Assembly: GCA_963778375.1 (NCBI GenBank) | Contig: CAVZTX010000021.1 | Span: 186,001 to 250,000 of the forward strand | Direction of reading: 5' to 3' | Origin: CAVZTX01 sp963778375 | Lineage (GTDB): Bacteria > Chloroflexota > Ktedonobacteria > Ktedonobacterales > Ktedonobacteraceae | DNA length: 64,000 bases | Shown: one piece after another, positions 17,165 to 27,846 of the stretch | Layout: each line of letters starts with the position of its first letter | Position numbering within the stretch: position 1 is the stretch's first letter | Program-made: the position numbers and the translations under genes | Notes under the pieces: generated by a model | Told to the model about the DNA's origin: nothing | The model's database searches: none | What the model saw: the letters and a program-made list of their open reading frames with translations, nothing else

Positions 17165-18358
17165 CTACTTGCTTGGGTCTAGGACGATTTTGATATAACC
17201 CTCAACACGCTGATCAAATTTATTGAAAGCATCAGGAGCCTGTGAAAGCGGCAGACGATGTGAAACAATCTGGCTAGGCTTGGCTCTACCACTAATAATC
17301 ATATCGCGCAACTGCGTGTTATATCGTTCATCATTGTCCCGTCCCATGCCAATAGTTATACTCTTTTTAAACAACGTTTGCCACGGCACGCTGAGATCGC
17401 CGTGCTTTTCAATCTCTCCAACGGGCTTGGCGTCATCAGGCAGGAAAACGCCAATAATACCAAGCCGTCCATTTGGGTTAATCAGGCGAGCGAGATCATG
17501 AATCACCTGGTCTGGCTTCTCGCGGCTAGGATCGGAACGGTCACGAGCCTGGAAACCAATAGCATCGATACCGCAGTTGACTCCGCCCATGATGTCTTCA
17601 CCCCTCCACGTCGCTCCTGCATTCTTACGTTTGCGACTCCTCTGCTCTCGAATTTGCTCCACCGGATCGCCAACGCGAAAGTCAATCGGAATAGCTCCAA
17701 GCTCACCCGCCTTTTCGAGCCGCTCAGGAATATAGTCCACAACATAAACCTCATTTGCGCCTCGCAGGAACGAGCAGTAGGCCGCGAGCAACCCGATCGA
17801 TCCTGCTCCGAAAATTGCCACGCTATCGCCTATCGAAACCTGAGCAAGTTCGGTCGCATGATAACCACTGGGAAAGGCATCCGCCAGCAGAACAAAGTCA
17901 TGTTCCCAATCATCACCCGGCTCCCCAGGTAGACGCAGGCAGTTCGCATCGGCAAAAGGTATCCTCACCAGCTCCGTCTGTGTACCCTTATAGGTTCCCA
18001 TACCCGGATAGCCATATGCGGCCCCTGCCGAACCTGGGTTAGTCACCAAACAGGAAGCGCTATAACCTCGCACACAGTTGTAGCAAAAGCCACAGCAAAT
18101 ATGCGTCGGCACGACAATCCGATCCCCTTTCTGAATCGAGACAACAGCCGAACCAACCTCTTCAACAACTCCCAACGGCTCATGCCCAATCACCATACCA
18201 TTCACCTCGCCCATTCGCCCCTCGTAGATATGCAGATCTGTCCCACAAATAGCAGTTGAAGTAATGCGCATCAGAACATCTGTTGCTGCCTCGATACGCG
18301 CATCCTCAACCGTCTCAATATCAACCGTCATATCGCCTCTCCATACCACAGCTTGCAT
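17165..18358 (-). CDS. Zinc-dependent alcohol dehydrogenase, formaldehyde dehydrogenase-like
   Basis: This 397-residue MDR-family enzyme has catalytic zinc ligands in STAICGTDLHIYEG and GHEPLGVVEEVG, structural zinc cysteines in CCGFCYNCVRGYSASC, and a Rossmann fold at FGAGSIGLLAAYC. The long insert GATWRGEDIMGGVNCGIDAIG and the length resemble the glutathione-independent formaldehyde dehydrogenase (FdhA) subgroup, whose members oxidise or dismutate aldehydes with tightly bound NAD. The gene is the first of the seven-gene minus-strand run. The exact substrate is uncertain. Confidence 0.87.
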   Translation of the reverse strand: MQAVVWRGDMTVDIETVEDARIEAATDVLMRITSTAICGTDLHIYEGRMGEVNGMVIGHEPLGVVEEVGSAVVSIQKGDRIVVPTHICCGFCYNCVRGYSASCLVTNPGSAGAAYGYPGMGTYKGTQTELVRIPFADANCLRLPGEPGDDWEHDFVLLADAFPSGYHATELAQVSIGDSVAIFGAGSIGLLAAYCSFLRGANEVYVVDYIPERLEKAGELGAIPIDFRVGDPVEQIREQRSRKRKNAGATWRGEDIMGGVNCGIDAIGFQARDRSDPSREKPDQVIHDLARLINPNGRLGIIGVFLPDDAKPVGEIEKHGDLSVPWQTLFKKSITIGMGRDNDERYNTQLRDMIISGRAKPSQIVSHRLPLSQAPDAFNKFDQRVEGYIKIVLDPSK

Positions 18359-18604
18359 AAATTCTCCTTTCTTCTTGCGTATTCACAAGTATTTTCATAA
18401 TGAAGTGTAGGCATTGTTCCCAACGCAATGCTTATACTTCTCCCTAAAACGCAGGCCATCCCGGCTCACGAGCAGCCCTACATAGTTACGTATAGAGGTG
18501 ATACGTTTCGCATGTATGATCGGTGACTGGACATCTGACTTCCCAATGAGACTACAATATACGAAAAGCCAACAAACTTTTGTCACATCATCGGAGCCTA
18601 ATGC

Positions 18605-20089
18605 ATGCAGCGTCCTTCTATCAATCCGAAAATCACAGTCAGTATCGTCTTTGTCGCTGGTATGTTCATGAGCATCATGGATGGAACCATCGTAAATGTG
18701 GCTCTCCCCACGTTAAGTCGCCAGTTCAACGCGACAGGCACCTCAATCGACGCCGTTGTCGTCGGCTACCTTGTCAGCCTCGCCATTATTATCCCTGCCT
18801 CAGGCTGGCTGGGTGATCGCTTTGGCACCAAGCGCATTTTTCTGAGCGCTCTAGCACTCTTCACTGTAGCATCAGCCCTCTGTGGATTAGCAACGAGCCT
18901 ACCTATGCTGATCGGATTTCGCCTCATACAAGGTATGGGAGGAGGCGCACTGACTCCAGTAGGGACCGCCATCCTCTATCGTACCTTCCCTCCAGATGAG
19001 CGCGTACAGGTATCACGCATACTCAACATACCAACCGTAATTGCACCTGCTTCCGGCCCCGTGATCGGTGGCTTGCTCATCGACAAGTTGTCGTGGCACT
19101 GGGTATTCTACGTCAATGTTCCCATCGGCATTGCTGCTTTCCTGTTTGGCCTTTTCTTCTTACAGGAGTATCGCAGGGAAAGTGTGGGACATTTCGACCT
19201 GCCAGGTTTCGCGCTGGGTGGCATTGGCCTCGCTCTGCTCATGTATGCTCTGAGTGAAGGACCAAGTTACGGCTGGACATCTGCTGGTATACTTGTGACT
19301 GGGCCGCTAGGTCTCATCATCATGGTTGCCTTTGTCTTTGTCGAATTGCGATCAACACATCCGATTCTGAATTTACGCCTGTTTAGCAATCGAGTATTCC
19401 GCACCTGTAACCTGCTTTCGCTGTTCTCCAGCGCAGGTTTTCTTGGTCTGCTCTACGCAACACCGCTTTTCCTCCAGCAAGCCCGTGGCGTCTCAGCTCT
19501 AACCTCCGGCCTGACCACCTTCCCGGAAGCGATTGGTGTACTCATTTCCACCCAGATCGTTACACGTCTCTACCCCATTGTCGGACCGCGCCGACTCCTC
19601 GCTGGTGGACTCACCGCCGTTGCCATCTTCATGGCGCTGATGTGCCTGATAGGACAGAACACAGACCTCTGGCTCATGCGTGCATTGATGTTCCTTACAG
19701 GAGCAGGTATGGCCTTTGCATTTATACCGCTGCAAGCAGCCGCCTTCGCCACCATCTCATCGGCAGAGACCGGCCAGGCATCGGCACTCTTCAACGCTCA
19801 ACGGCAGACCGGATCCTCGCTTGGCGTTGCCCTACTCAGCAGCGTTATCAGTGCCGTAGGCTTGACACAAGTAACCGCCAAGGGTACAGTAGTGCCCAAT
19901 CTCGCAGCCTATCACGCCGCGTTCCTTGCCGCTGCAATGCTCGCACTTATCGCCGCCACAATTGGCCTCACCGTCCGCGATAGTGATGCTGCCGCCACCA
20001 TGAAACGCAAGATGAGAAGAGCAGAGCAAGAAATTGTCGCTAACCAGCAGCCATTAGACGCAGGATTAGCCGGTAGAGTTCCCGACTAG
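18605..20089 (+). CDS. DHA2-family MFS drug exporter (no tail domain)
   Basis: This 494-residue protein is a 14-helix DHA2 antiporter. Helix 1 has MDGTIVNVALPTLSRQF, loop 2-3 has GWLGDRFGTKRIF, and motif C is VIAPASGPVIGGLLID. It is shorter than the other two DHA2 proteins in the window and lacks their conserved C-terminal tail, ending in a short basic-acidic segment. It is transcribed divergently from the seven-gene catabolic run and has no regulator next to it. It might export a pathway intermediate or be unrelated. Confidence 0.88.
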   Translation: MQRPSINPKITVSIVFVAGMFMSIMDGTIVNVALPTLSRQFNATGTSIDAVVVGYLVSLAIIIPASGWLGDRFGTKRIFLSALALFTVASALCGLATSLPMLIGFRLIQGMGGGALTPVGTAILYRTFPPDERVQVSRILNIPTVIAPASGPVIGGLLIDKLSWHWVFYVNVPIGIAAFLFGLFFLQEYRRESVGHFDLPGFALGGIGLALLMYALSEGPSYGWTSAGILVTGPLGLIIMVAFVFVELRSTHPILNLRLFSNRVFRTCNLLSLFSSAGFLGLLYATPLFLQQARGVSALTSGLTTFPEAIGVLISTQIVTRLYPIVGPRRLLAGGLTAVAIFMALMCLIGQNTDLWLMRALMFLTGAGMAFAFIPLQAAAFATISSAETGQASALFNAQRQTGSSLGVALLSSVISAVGLTQVTAKGTVVPNLAAYHAAFLAAAMLALIAATIGLTVRDSDAAATMKRKMRRAEQEIVANQQPLDAGLAGRVPD

Positions 20090-20204
20090 GAATCGCCGTT
20101 GTTCAATCAAGACAGCAATAGTGATGAAAGGGGGCATTACTCAGGCTCCTTATCCTGGCTGACCCAAATGCCCAGTTGGGAAGCCCACTCGCACCTCCGC
20201 GCCC

Positions 20205-20774
20205 TCAACGGCCAGGTTCATCCTTCGCACACGGTACCCAGTCGAGCGCCTCGTCGGGAATGGCATGCTGTCCGAGAAAGAGACTCAATTGGGCTGCATG
20301 TTCCTGCACGTGACGCATATTGTACAATTGGAGTTCTAAAAAGCTCATAGAATTTCCTCCGAGCCAGGGGAAGGTAACCTGGTGGTACGCTTGCTCGTCT
20401 GATAGCTCAGCAATCGTTTTCTGGCACTTCTGGCGCAGATGCACGAGATAGTCGTGGAGATCCTCTTTGGTATAAGGTTGGTCGGGAAAGACACTGACCG
20501 GGTCAAGAGCATTCAGGATGAACGGTGCAGGGGGAGCAAAGCCTTCGTGTGAGCCGGTGAGATACAAATCGAGCCAGAAGAGAATGTGATAGGTGATCGA
20601 CCAGAATCCTGCGTCTTCCGACGGCTGAGGGTGGTCCGAGGGGGTGCGAAAGACACTCTCTCTCCACAGCGAGGCGGGACAAGCCACCAGGGCGTTTTCA
20701 AGCATATCGATGGCCGCGCCGAACTGCCGCCACAGAACGGTGCGGAACGTCGTCTCTATCGGTTGTTTAGCCAT
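20205..20774 (-). CDS. DinB-family putative metal-dependent protein
   Basis: This 189-residue helical protein matches the DinB/YfiT four-helix bundle family: RQFGAAIDMLENAL near the start, ITYHILFWLDLYLTG in the middle and NMRHVQEHAAQLSLFLGQ near the end, giving the usual His candidates for a metal site. ATG 20774 is preceded by AGGAGGAAACATT; the longer frame from 20804 is unlikely. DinB proteins include thiol S-transferases and damage-induced proteins of unknown role. It is convergent with the exporter at 18605. Confidence 0.78.
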   Translation of the reverse strand: MAKQPIETTFRTVLWRQFGAAIDMLENALVACPASLWRESVFRTPSDHPQPSEDAGFWSITYHILFWLDLYLTGSHEGFAPPAPFILNALDPVSVFPDQPYTKEDLHDYLVHLRQKCQKTIAELSDEQAYHQVTFPWLGGNSMSFLELQLYNMRHVQEHAAQLSLFLGQHAIPDEALDWVPCAKDEPGR

Positions 20775-20872
20775 AATGTTTCCTCCTTTTTTTCTTCTTT
20801 TCACAGATTACCACCAAAAGCGGTGAGAAGATGTCCTAATTCTGAAGAGGAAAACAAGAATCTCCCGGAACG

Positions 20873-22616
20873 TCAGCTACCTTCCTTCTCCGTACGTAAT
20901 GCCGCTGTTGCCTCCAGATCAATTTCATATACCTCCGGAGGCCTCACAATCTGCTCCTGCCTCCCCAAATACCGGATAACCACCCCATATTCCCGTTCCG
21001 CCGCCTCAAGTCGACACATACCCATTGACCACATCATTCAGCACTAACTCCGCAGACCGTTGCAAAGGATCTCCATAACCACCCCCACCCGCTGGATTGA
21101 GTTGAACATAGTCACCGGATGCAAGAGAAATAAGCGCCTTTGGTTGGGGCCGAGTTGTATTATTCACAATAAAATCGCCCAATGCACCGTTTTTCCCGCC
21201 TTCAAGCCCGGTAGCAGCAAAGCGTGTACGGTCAACCAGTGCCGAAACCGCCCATGGCGCATCACCTCGGTAACTCACCTCCGTCCATTGCCCCAACCCT
21301 CCGCGATATGTTCCAGCCCCACCCGAATCGGTGCGTAACTCTCGCCTATGTTGAATCAGCGGCGCTAAACTTTCCATCACCTCGGCTGGCACCCCCGCGA
21401 CCCCGCTCGGAAATCCCGTCGTATTCAGCCCATCTTTAATCGCTCGTGCCCCAGTACCTCCACACTGAAACAAGCTAAAGGTAAAGGACTCCTGCGATAC
21501 AGGCCACTTCCCATGCCACACAGAAATCCAGATCGGATCAGCGCCGCAAGCCATCAGCTTCCCTGGCATTGCTGGAGCCAATGCCCCAAAGATCACCCCC
21601 GGCAGAAAATGTCCAATCAAATGACGCGAAGCAACCGGTGCAGGCTCTATACAGTTCAGAATTGATCCAGGCGGCGCGCTCACATGCACCGGGCGAAATG
21701 CCCCCTCGTTATGTGGAACCTCTGGACTCACCGCCGCCTTGATCGCGAACGAGGCGTAGGCATGCGTATAGTTCATCACAACATTAATACCCCGCGAACT
21801 TTGGGGCGACGAGCCATCAAAATCGATATACATGTCCTCATCTTCAATGGTCACCGCAACCTTGATACGAATAGGCTCGTCAAAACCATCGCCCCATGAC
21901 TCGTTCTCATAGCGCCCATTCGGAAATTTACGGATCGCCTCGCGCATCGCCCGCTCCGAACGCGAAATGATCTCATCGGCAAGCGGATCAATCGAATCCA
22001 ATCCGAATTCATCCATAAAATGCAGCAGTTCTCGTGCCCCAACCGCATTTGAAGAAGTCTGGGCGTAAAGATCGCCAATTGTCTCGTTTGGAGTGCGCAC
22101 ATTCGCGCGGATAATCTTAAAAAGCTCGTGATTAGGCTCATTGCGCAGAAACAGCTTCGTGATGGGAATGCGCAAACCCTCCTCGTAGACCTCGCGTGCA
22201 TCGCCCGACAAAATGCGCCCACCAATATCAGGCGCGTGACACGTACTCGCAAAATACCCGACAATACGAGCGTCTTTAAAGACTGGCGAAAGAACCGTCA
22301 TATCATTGACCTGCCCTGCCGTCTGCCAGGGATCATTCGTAATCAACACATCCCCGGGTTCGAGCATCTCAGGAGGATACGCTTTCAAGAAATGCCGCAC
22401 CCCAGTCGCCATCGCATTAATATGCCCAGGAGTACCCGTCAGCGACTGTGCAATCATCGAGCCACGCGTATCAAAAACCCCACACGCCAGATCCTGCGAC
22501 TCGCGCACAACCGTGCTGAAAGCCGTGCGCATCAGCGTCACTTGCTGCTCATTTACCACCGAAAGCAACCAATTCCACAGCACTTCCAGCGTTATCGGGT
22601 CAATACTATTCGTCAT
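20873..22616 (-). pseudogene. hyuB: Hydantoinase B / oxoprolinase beta subunit, frameshifted at C-terminus
   Basis: The main frame (22616 to 21006, 536 codons) encodes a typical HyuB/oxoprolinase B subunit, with DPITLEVLWNWL at the start, TNDPWQTAGQVND, CHAPDIGG and NPAGGGGYGDP near the end. It stops after VVNGYVST. A different frame then continues EAAEREYGVVIRYLG and ends at 20873, which is the usual C-terminus (GYVSxEAAEREYGVVI). One extra T near 21008 explains the break. About 49 residues are lost from the product. The enzyme class opens hydantoins or 5-oxoproline with ATP, together with HyuA, which is also damaged in this window. Confidence 0.82.
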
Positions 22617-22732
22617 TTCATACCATCCTCACTAGGGCACCCAGTCATCCGATCGCCTTGCCTATCCTCCTGAGTGCCTCCCCTGTCATCCTGAGTGCAA
22701 CGAAGGATCTCTGTACCCATTACCGCGAATTA

Positions 22733-24841
22733 TCACATTCCCTCAACAATAAGGTTCAACTGCTCGTCAATCCGTACGCGACAATCCATCCCCACAATCA
22801 CTGTCGACTCCCGCTCCTCAACAATAGCCGGTCCATCAAAACTCGCACCCGGTACCAAACCATACCGATCATAGACCGCCACATCCGAATACCCCCCCAA
22901 CTCAGGAAAATAGGCCCTCCGTCTCCCCTTCGTAGGGGCCAGATTTATCGCGCCCCTCTCGTCGAGACCTCGACCGCCAACCTGCAAGCGTACCTGCGGA
23001 ATCGGACTGGATGAAGTCACGCGCCAGTTAATAATCTCAATCGGCACAGATTCACTCAGCCTCTCATAGAGGCGACGATACACCTCTTCAAAAGCCTTGA
23101 CGATGGCGGGGATGCTATCGCTGCTAAGCTGCCCCTCTGGAAGAGGAACGGGTATCTCGTGGCCCTGACCCACATAACGTATATCCACCATCCGCTGGTG
23201 GCTAATGGATTCAGGTGACACCCCAGATTCCTCAAGCAACGCCTCTCCCTCTGCCTCCATTTCCTTAAGCAGCCTGTTGGCCTCCTGCCAATCCAACGAA
23301 TCAATGCGACTCCTCCATGATCGTACAAAGTCAAAGGCAAGCGGGGCCGTGAGAAAACCAACCGCACTCATGACTCCCGCCCCAAACGGTACGATGAAGG
23401 CAGGCGATCCCAATGCTTTCGCAATGCGAAAACCATGCACTGGACCTGCACCACCAAAAGCAAAGATGGGAAAACGATGCGGATCCTTACCCCGTTCCAG
23501 AGTATGAATGCGTGCGGCATTCGCCATGCTTTCATTCACAATCTGATGAATGCCCCAGGCAGCCTCTTCAATCGAAAGACCCAACGGGTCAGCGATACGT
23601 TCCTTAATAGCTCGGCGAGCTGCCGTCAGGTCTATCCTTATCTGGCCTCCAAGAAAGTAATCGGGATCAAGGTAGCCAAGCACCAGGTCGGCATCAGTCA
23701 CCGTCGGCTCTGTCCCCCCATATCCATAGCAGACCGGGCCAGGATCAGCACCCGCCGACTCCGGCCCAACTTTCAATAACCCCATCGGGTCTATGCGAGC
23801 TATTGAGCCACCTCCCGCGCCAATCTCAATCATTTCGATCACCGGCAGCTTTATCGGCAGTCCCGACCCTTTTTTGAGGCGATACCTACGATCGACCTCA
23901 AATTCATGGGCAATCAACGGCTGACCCCTGTCAATCACGCAGAACTTGGCGGTAGTTCCCCCCATATCGAACGAGAGCAAATCAGCATACCCACACGCCG
24001 CACCATAGCTGGCCGCAGCCAATGCACCCGCTGCCGGACCAGATTCCAGCAGGCGCACCGGAAAGCGACTGGCCGTCTCTACCGTCACAATTCCACCACT
24101 GGAAATCATCAGAAAGAGATTGCCCGAAAAACCGATGCGCTCCAGGCGCGTCTGTAACTCGCGCAGGTATTTCTCAACCCGATCCTGAACATACACATTC
24201 GTAATCGTCGTCGAAGTACGTTCGAACTCGCGTATTTCAGGCACCACCTCTGACGAGATGGCGACTCGCATACCTGGCGCGATGCGTTGGACAATGGCAC
24301 GTGCCTCCTGTTCCGCAGCAGGATTAGTAAAGCTATTCAAAAACGCAATGGCAACCGCTTCAACCTTATTCTCCATCAGTTCGCGGGTCAGTTTCTCAAC
24401 AAAGGCACCATCCAATTCCTGGAGTGTCGTACCATCGGCCAGCGTGCGTTGAGGCACTCCAAAACGCAGGTAGCGTGGCACCAACGGCTGCGGCATTTCC
24501 AGCATCAGATCATAGAGTTCGTAGCGATTCTCTCAACCGATTTCAATCGAGTCGCGGAAGCCCTGCGTAGCCAGCAATGCCGTACGTGAGCCAGTACGCT
24601 CAATGATCGCATTTGTTACCAGGGTAGTACCATGAATGAGTTGCCGGATGTGACTTGCAGCCAGCCTCTCGTGCTCAAGTGTTTCCACTACGAGCGTTTC
24701 AACTGCCTGAGATGGATCGCGAGGCGTGGTAAGCGTTTTGCCAACCGCGAAACTGCCGCTAGCGTCATCGAATACAACCAGGTCTGTGAACGTGCCCCCA
24801 ATATCCACGCCTATCCTGTAATGCCCGGAGGAGTCCTCCAT
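22733..24841 (-). pseudogene. hyuA: Hydantoinase A / oxoprolinase alpha subunit with in-frame TGA
   Basis: The gene begins at ATG 24841 with GVDIGGTFTDLVVFD, the acetokinase-like motif of HyuA, and HGTTLVTNAIIERTG. At 24533-24535 the codon following IEIG is TGA, yet the same frame continues ENRYELYDLMLEMPQP for 590 more codons to 22733. HyuA proteins normally have Arg here (IGRENRYELYD), so CGA to TGA is the simplest event. Total length 702 codons is normal. The start overlaps the SDR stop as TAATG. The protein would be cut at 102 residues unless the stop is read through. Confidence 0.85.
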
Positions 24842-25647
24842 TAGTTAACCTCCAATTTGGGATAGCGACTCAATGGGAAAATATCGACTTGTGGCGAGCG
24901 CTGCTGTGCAAGCAGACCACCATCAACCACTAAAATATGCCCCGTAATATAGCCCGCGTCATCCGAAGCCAGAAAAGCGGCAGGCCCTGCCATATCTTCA
25001 GGTTCGCCCACGCGCCTCAGTGGTACAACCTCTCCCCTCTCTCGCTTCACCTCCGCGCTCATGCCCTGCGAGTCAATCGAACCAGGTACAAGCGCATTCA
25101 CGCGAATACCATAAGGAGCAAGATCGAGCGCCATAGCTCGTGTAAGCGCCTCTATACCCCCCTTTGATGCATCATACGCTGCCATCCCCCGATGCGAGCG
25201 TGTAGCCCCACCACTCGACATATTGATAATCACCCCCGAATGACGCCGTGCCATCACCTGAGCTGCCCGGAACGAACACAGGAAAACGCTCTTAAGATTA
25301 ACCGCCAACACCTGATCCCACCACTCCTCATCCGCCTCCAGAAAGTGACGCTCGACATTGATTAACCCCGCATTATTCACCAGCACATCCACCGTCCCAA
25401 ACCGCTCAAGCACCCTATCAAACAATCCGTCAACCTGCCCCTTATCCGAAACGTCGGCAACGCCAGGAACAGCCAATCCGCCTTGCGCAGTAATAGCCTG
25501 CACAGTATCATTGACGCCCTGTTCGTTGACATCATTGACGATGACCTGTGCGCCTTCGCTGCCAAATCTTAGGGCGATGGCTCGTCCTATACCGTGTGCT
25601 GCTCCTGTCACTATGACTATTTTATTGGTGAAGCGTTGTTGTGGCAA
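24841..25647 (-). CDS. SDR-family oxidoreductase
   Basis: This 268-residue short-chain dehydrogenase has the cofactor motif TGAAHGIG, NNAG at the end of strand 4, catalytic Ser in NMSSGG, and YDASK with the catalytic Tyr and Lys. The start is TTG 25647, 8 nt after GAGGAG. The C-terminus GHILVVDGG is followed by an extra 20 residues (RSPQVDIFPLS region). It is the first gene of an operon with hyuA, joined by a TAATG stop-start overlap, so it may act on the product or precursor of the hydantoinase/oxoprolinase reaction. The substrate is unknown. Confidence 0.87.
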   Translation of the reverse strand: MPQQRFTNKIVIVTGAAHGIGRAIALRFGSEGAQVIVNDVNEQGVNDTVQAITAQGGLAVPGVADVSDKGQVDGLFDRVLERFGTVDVLVNNAGLINVERHFLEADEEWWDQVLAVNLKSVFLCSFRAAQVMARRHSGVIINMSSGGATRSHRGMAAYDASKGGIEALTRAMALDLAPYGIRVNALVPGSIDSQGMSAEVKRERGEVVPLRRVGEPEDMAGPAAFLASDDAGYITGHILVVDGGLLAQQRSPQVDIFPLSRYPKLEVN

Positions 25648-25840
25648 TTTGGTATCTCCTCTCTTTGTTCTTTAGGATGAAGTTTGAATGGGTCTGCGTT
25701 GCCAGGGCAGAAAAGTTGGCTGAAATAAGAGTTATGTTGTTCTTTCAGTATATCTTATTTCGGCATCCCTCGGTATTTGAATGCTGGAAGTAGGTCTAGG
25801 GATAAATTTAAAGACTGTTATAAAGCAATCTAAAACTGCC

Positions 25841-25868
25841 TTGACACCTGCTACATACGTTATATAAT
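25841..25868 (+). promoter_or_regulatory. Consensus sigma-70 promoter of the HAD hydrolase gene
   Basis: TTGACA (25841-25846) and TATAAT (25863-25868) are both perfect, with a 16-bp spacer. CATACGT occurs in the spacer and again just downstream as the palindrome CATACGTATG (about 25874-25883), a possible operator. The region 25648-25995 contains no gene. Confidence 0.7.
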
Positions 25869-25995
25869 TTCATCATACGTATGACGAACTAATAAAAAAA
25901 GAAAAGACTGCGCAGAAAGACATGGCGACTCAAACAAGCATTAATTAGGAATGACAATCACGAAATCAAAGTAACACTGAGAAAGAAAAGAAACT

Positions 25996-26670
25996 ATGCG
26001 ACAGCATCTGTTTATCGATGCCGATGATACCCTTTGGGACAATAATATCTACTTTGAACGGGCGATTCATGCTTTCATTACCTTCCTGAACCACTCGCAG
26101 CTTTCCCCGGTTGAGGTACGTAAGGTGATCGACGAGGGATTGAGGTTGATGGGTTCTGGTGTCGCGAATTTTACGCGCAGCTTGTTGGAGACCTACCGTC
26201 GAGTGGCAGAACGACCCTTTCGAGATGAGGATATAGAGCAGGTGCGACAATTTGGTATGCAGGTGGCTTTGCACCCCATTCACTTGATCGAGGGTGTCAG
26301 AGAGACCCTCACCTATCTTTCTGGGCATCATGACTTGTTCCTACTGACCAAGGGCAGCCTTGATGAGCAGGAACCAAAAGTCGAACGCTCAGGTGTGAAG
26401 GATTTTTTTCAAGAGGTGGTGGTGGTACAAGAAAAAGATGTGAATACTTACCACCGTATGATGGAGCGATTTTGTCTGTCGCGAGGTGAAGGTTGGATGA
26501 TCGGCAATTCACCTCGCTCCGATATCAATCCCGCGCTCGCTGCCGGGCTGAACGCCGTATTTATACCCCATAACGATACCTGGCATATGGAACTCGAGGA
26601 GTTGATGGCTGTAGGGAAGGGAAAGTTGTTGACCCTTACGCGTTTCACAGAGTTGTGCGATTATTTTTAG
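25996..26670 (+). CDS. HAD-superfamily hydrolase
   Basis: This 224-residue protein has HAD motif I FIDADDTLWDN with nucleophile Asp8 and acid/base Asp10, motif II at LFLLTKG, and motif IV at IGNSPRSDINPALAAG. An alpha-helical cap lies between motifs I and II. It is probably a small-molecule phosphatase. RBS is AAAGAAAAGA, rather weak, but the promoter upstream is a perfect consensus. No partner genes are adjacent. Confidence 0.82.
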   Translation: MRQHLFIDADDTLWDNNIYFERAIHAFITFLNHSQLSPVEVRKVIDEGLRLMGSGVANFTRSLLETYRRVAERPFRDEDIEQVRQFGMQVALHPIHLIEGVRETLTYLSGHHDLFLLTKGSLDEQEPKVERSGVKDFFQEVVVVQEKDVNTYHRMMERFCLSRGEGWMIGNSPRSDINPALAAGLNAVFIPHNDTWHMELEELMAVGKGKLLTLTRFTELCDYF

Positions 26671-26790
26671 CCCAATTTACTTTCCAATACAAACACAGGA
26701 TGGCTAAGCGTAGGACGTTCAAACTCCTCAAGTGGAGAATCCGGGATAACTCCTTATTTTTGCCATAATTTCTATCTCCTGCGCATCGGG

Positions 26791-27651
26791 TTATTGCTCA
26801 AGATGTTTGAGCTTGGCGGGATTGGCAATCACTCGTATGTCCACAATGCGCTGCTGGTCTATAGTCACAGAGACCACCGAGAAGGGATGACCATCCATGC
26901 GTAACAGCAGGGCTGGTTCTCCGTTCACTTGCGTGATCTCCGAGGTGAATGCTGCCTGAATAAAACGCATGGAAGCGATCATAAACCGCGCGACTGCCTC
27001 TTGTCCCTGCACGGTGCGGGTGGCGGCTCCTCGGACTCTGCCGCCGCCATCGGTCGAGAGAGTGACATCCGAGGTCAGGAACTGGGTCAATCCATCGAGG
27101 TCACCTTCTTCGACCGCTTCCAGGAACTGCTGCAGGAGTTGATGGTGCTGCTCGGTCGATGGCGTGAAGCGCGGGCGGTTTCCGGCAATGAATTTTTTGG
27201 CCCGGCTCAAGATCTGACGGCAGCTTACCTCGTCTTTGCCGACGATCTCTGCGATGTCAGAATAGGGATAGTCAAAGACTTCGCGTAGTAAGAACACCGC
27301 TCGCTCTACCGGAGTCAGGCGTTCGAGCAGAACCAGGAAGGCCATCGAAATGGACTCTAGCTTTTCGGCCTGACTGGTTGGGGATGTAGGATCATCTTCT
27401 GTTAACAATGGCTCAGGTAACCAGGGACCCAGGTAGCTCTCGCGCTGCACATGTGCGGTTTGCAGGTGATTGAGGCACAGTCGGGTTACGACCGTACTCA
27501 GGAAGGCTTTGGGTGAAGCAATCGAGCCAGCAGGCATCTCACGATAGCGCAAGTACGCATTTTGCAGGATATCCTCGGTCTCGGTCACGCTCCCCAACAT
27601 GCGATATGCAATCGAGAACATGAGGGGGCGATACTGCTCAAACTGGTCCAT
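26791..27651 (-). CDS. ECF41-type RNA polymerase sigma factor (SigJ-like)
   Basis: This 286-residue sigma-70 family factor has region 2 (FSIAYRMLGSVTETEDILQ), region 4 (VFLLREVFDYPYSDIAEIV) and a SnoaL-like C-terminal extension. The linker motif WLPEP and the C-terminal NPAKL close to the end match the conserved WLPEP and NPDKL motifs of the ECF41 group, in which the extension regulates sigma activity. ATG 27651 is preferred to GTG 27660 because GGAAG then has normal spacing. ECF41 factors are usually encoded beside an oxidoreductase, epimerase or carboxymuconolactone decarboxylase gene, and here a flavin oxidoreductase lies directly upstream. Confidence 0.87.
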   Translation of the reverse strand: MDQFEQYRPLMFSIAYRMLGSVTETEDILQNAYLRYREMPAGSIASPKAFLSTVVTRLCLNHLQTAHVQRESYLGPWLPEPLLTEDDPTSPTSQAEKLESISMAFLVLLERLTPVERAVFLLREVFDYPYSDIAEIVGKDEVSCRQILSRAKKFIAGNRPRFTPSTEQHHQLLQQFLEAVEEGDLDGLTQFLTSDVTLSTDGGGRVRGAATRTVQGQEAVARFMIASMRFIQAAFTSEITQVNGEPALLLRMDGHPFSVVSVTIDQQRIVDIRVIANPAKLKHLEQ

Positions 27652-27846
27652 CAGTCTCACCTTCCGTCTATGATAATGCGCTGCTTCTCTGGGTCATGGC
27701 GCTCCTCCTTCATTATATGATGCAGGCGCATCGACTGGTGCTGCGCTTGCGCCTATTGGTGGCGTTGAGTCGTTTCAGAGCATTGCTTCCCTTCGTTTGC
27801 GTACCTATGTTTTCCGCAAGGGTATGAGCAGCTTCCTCCTTCTCCT

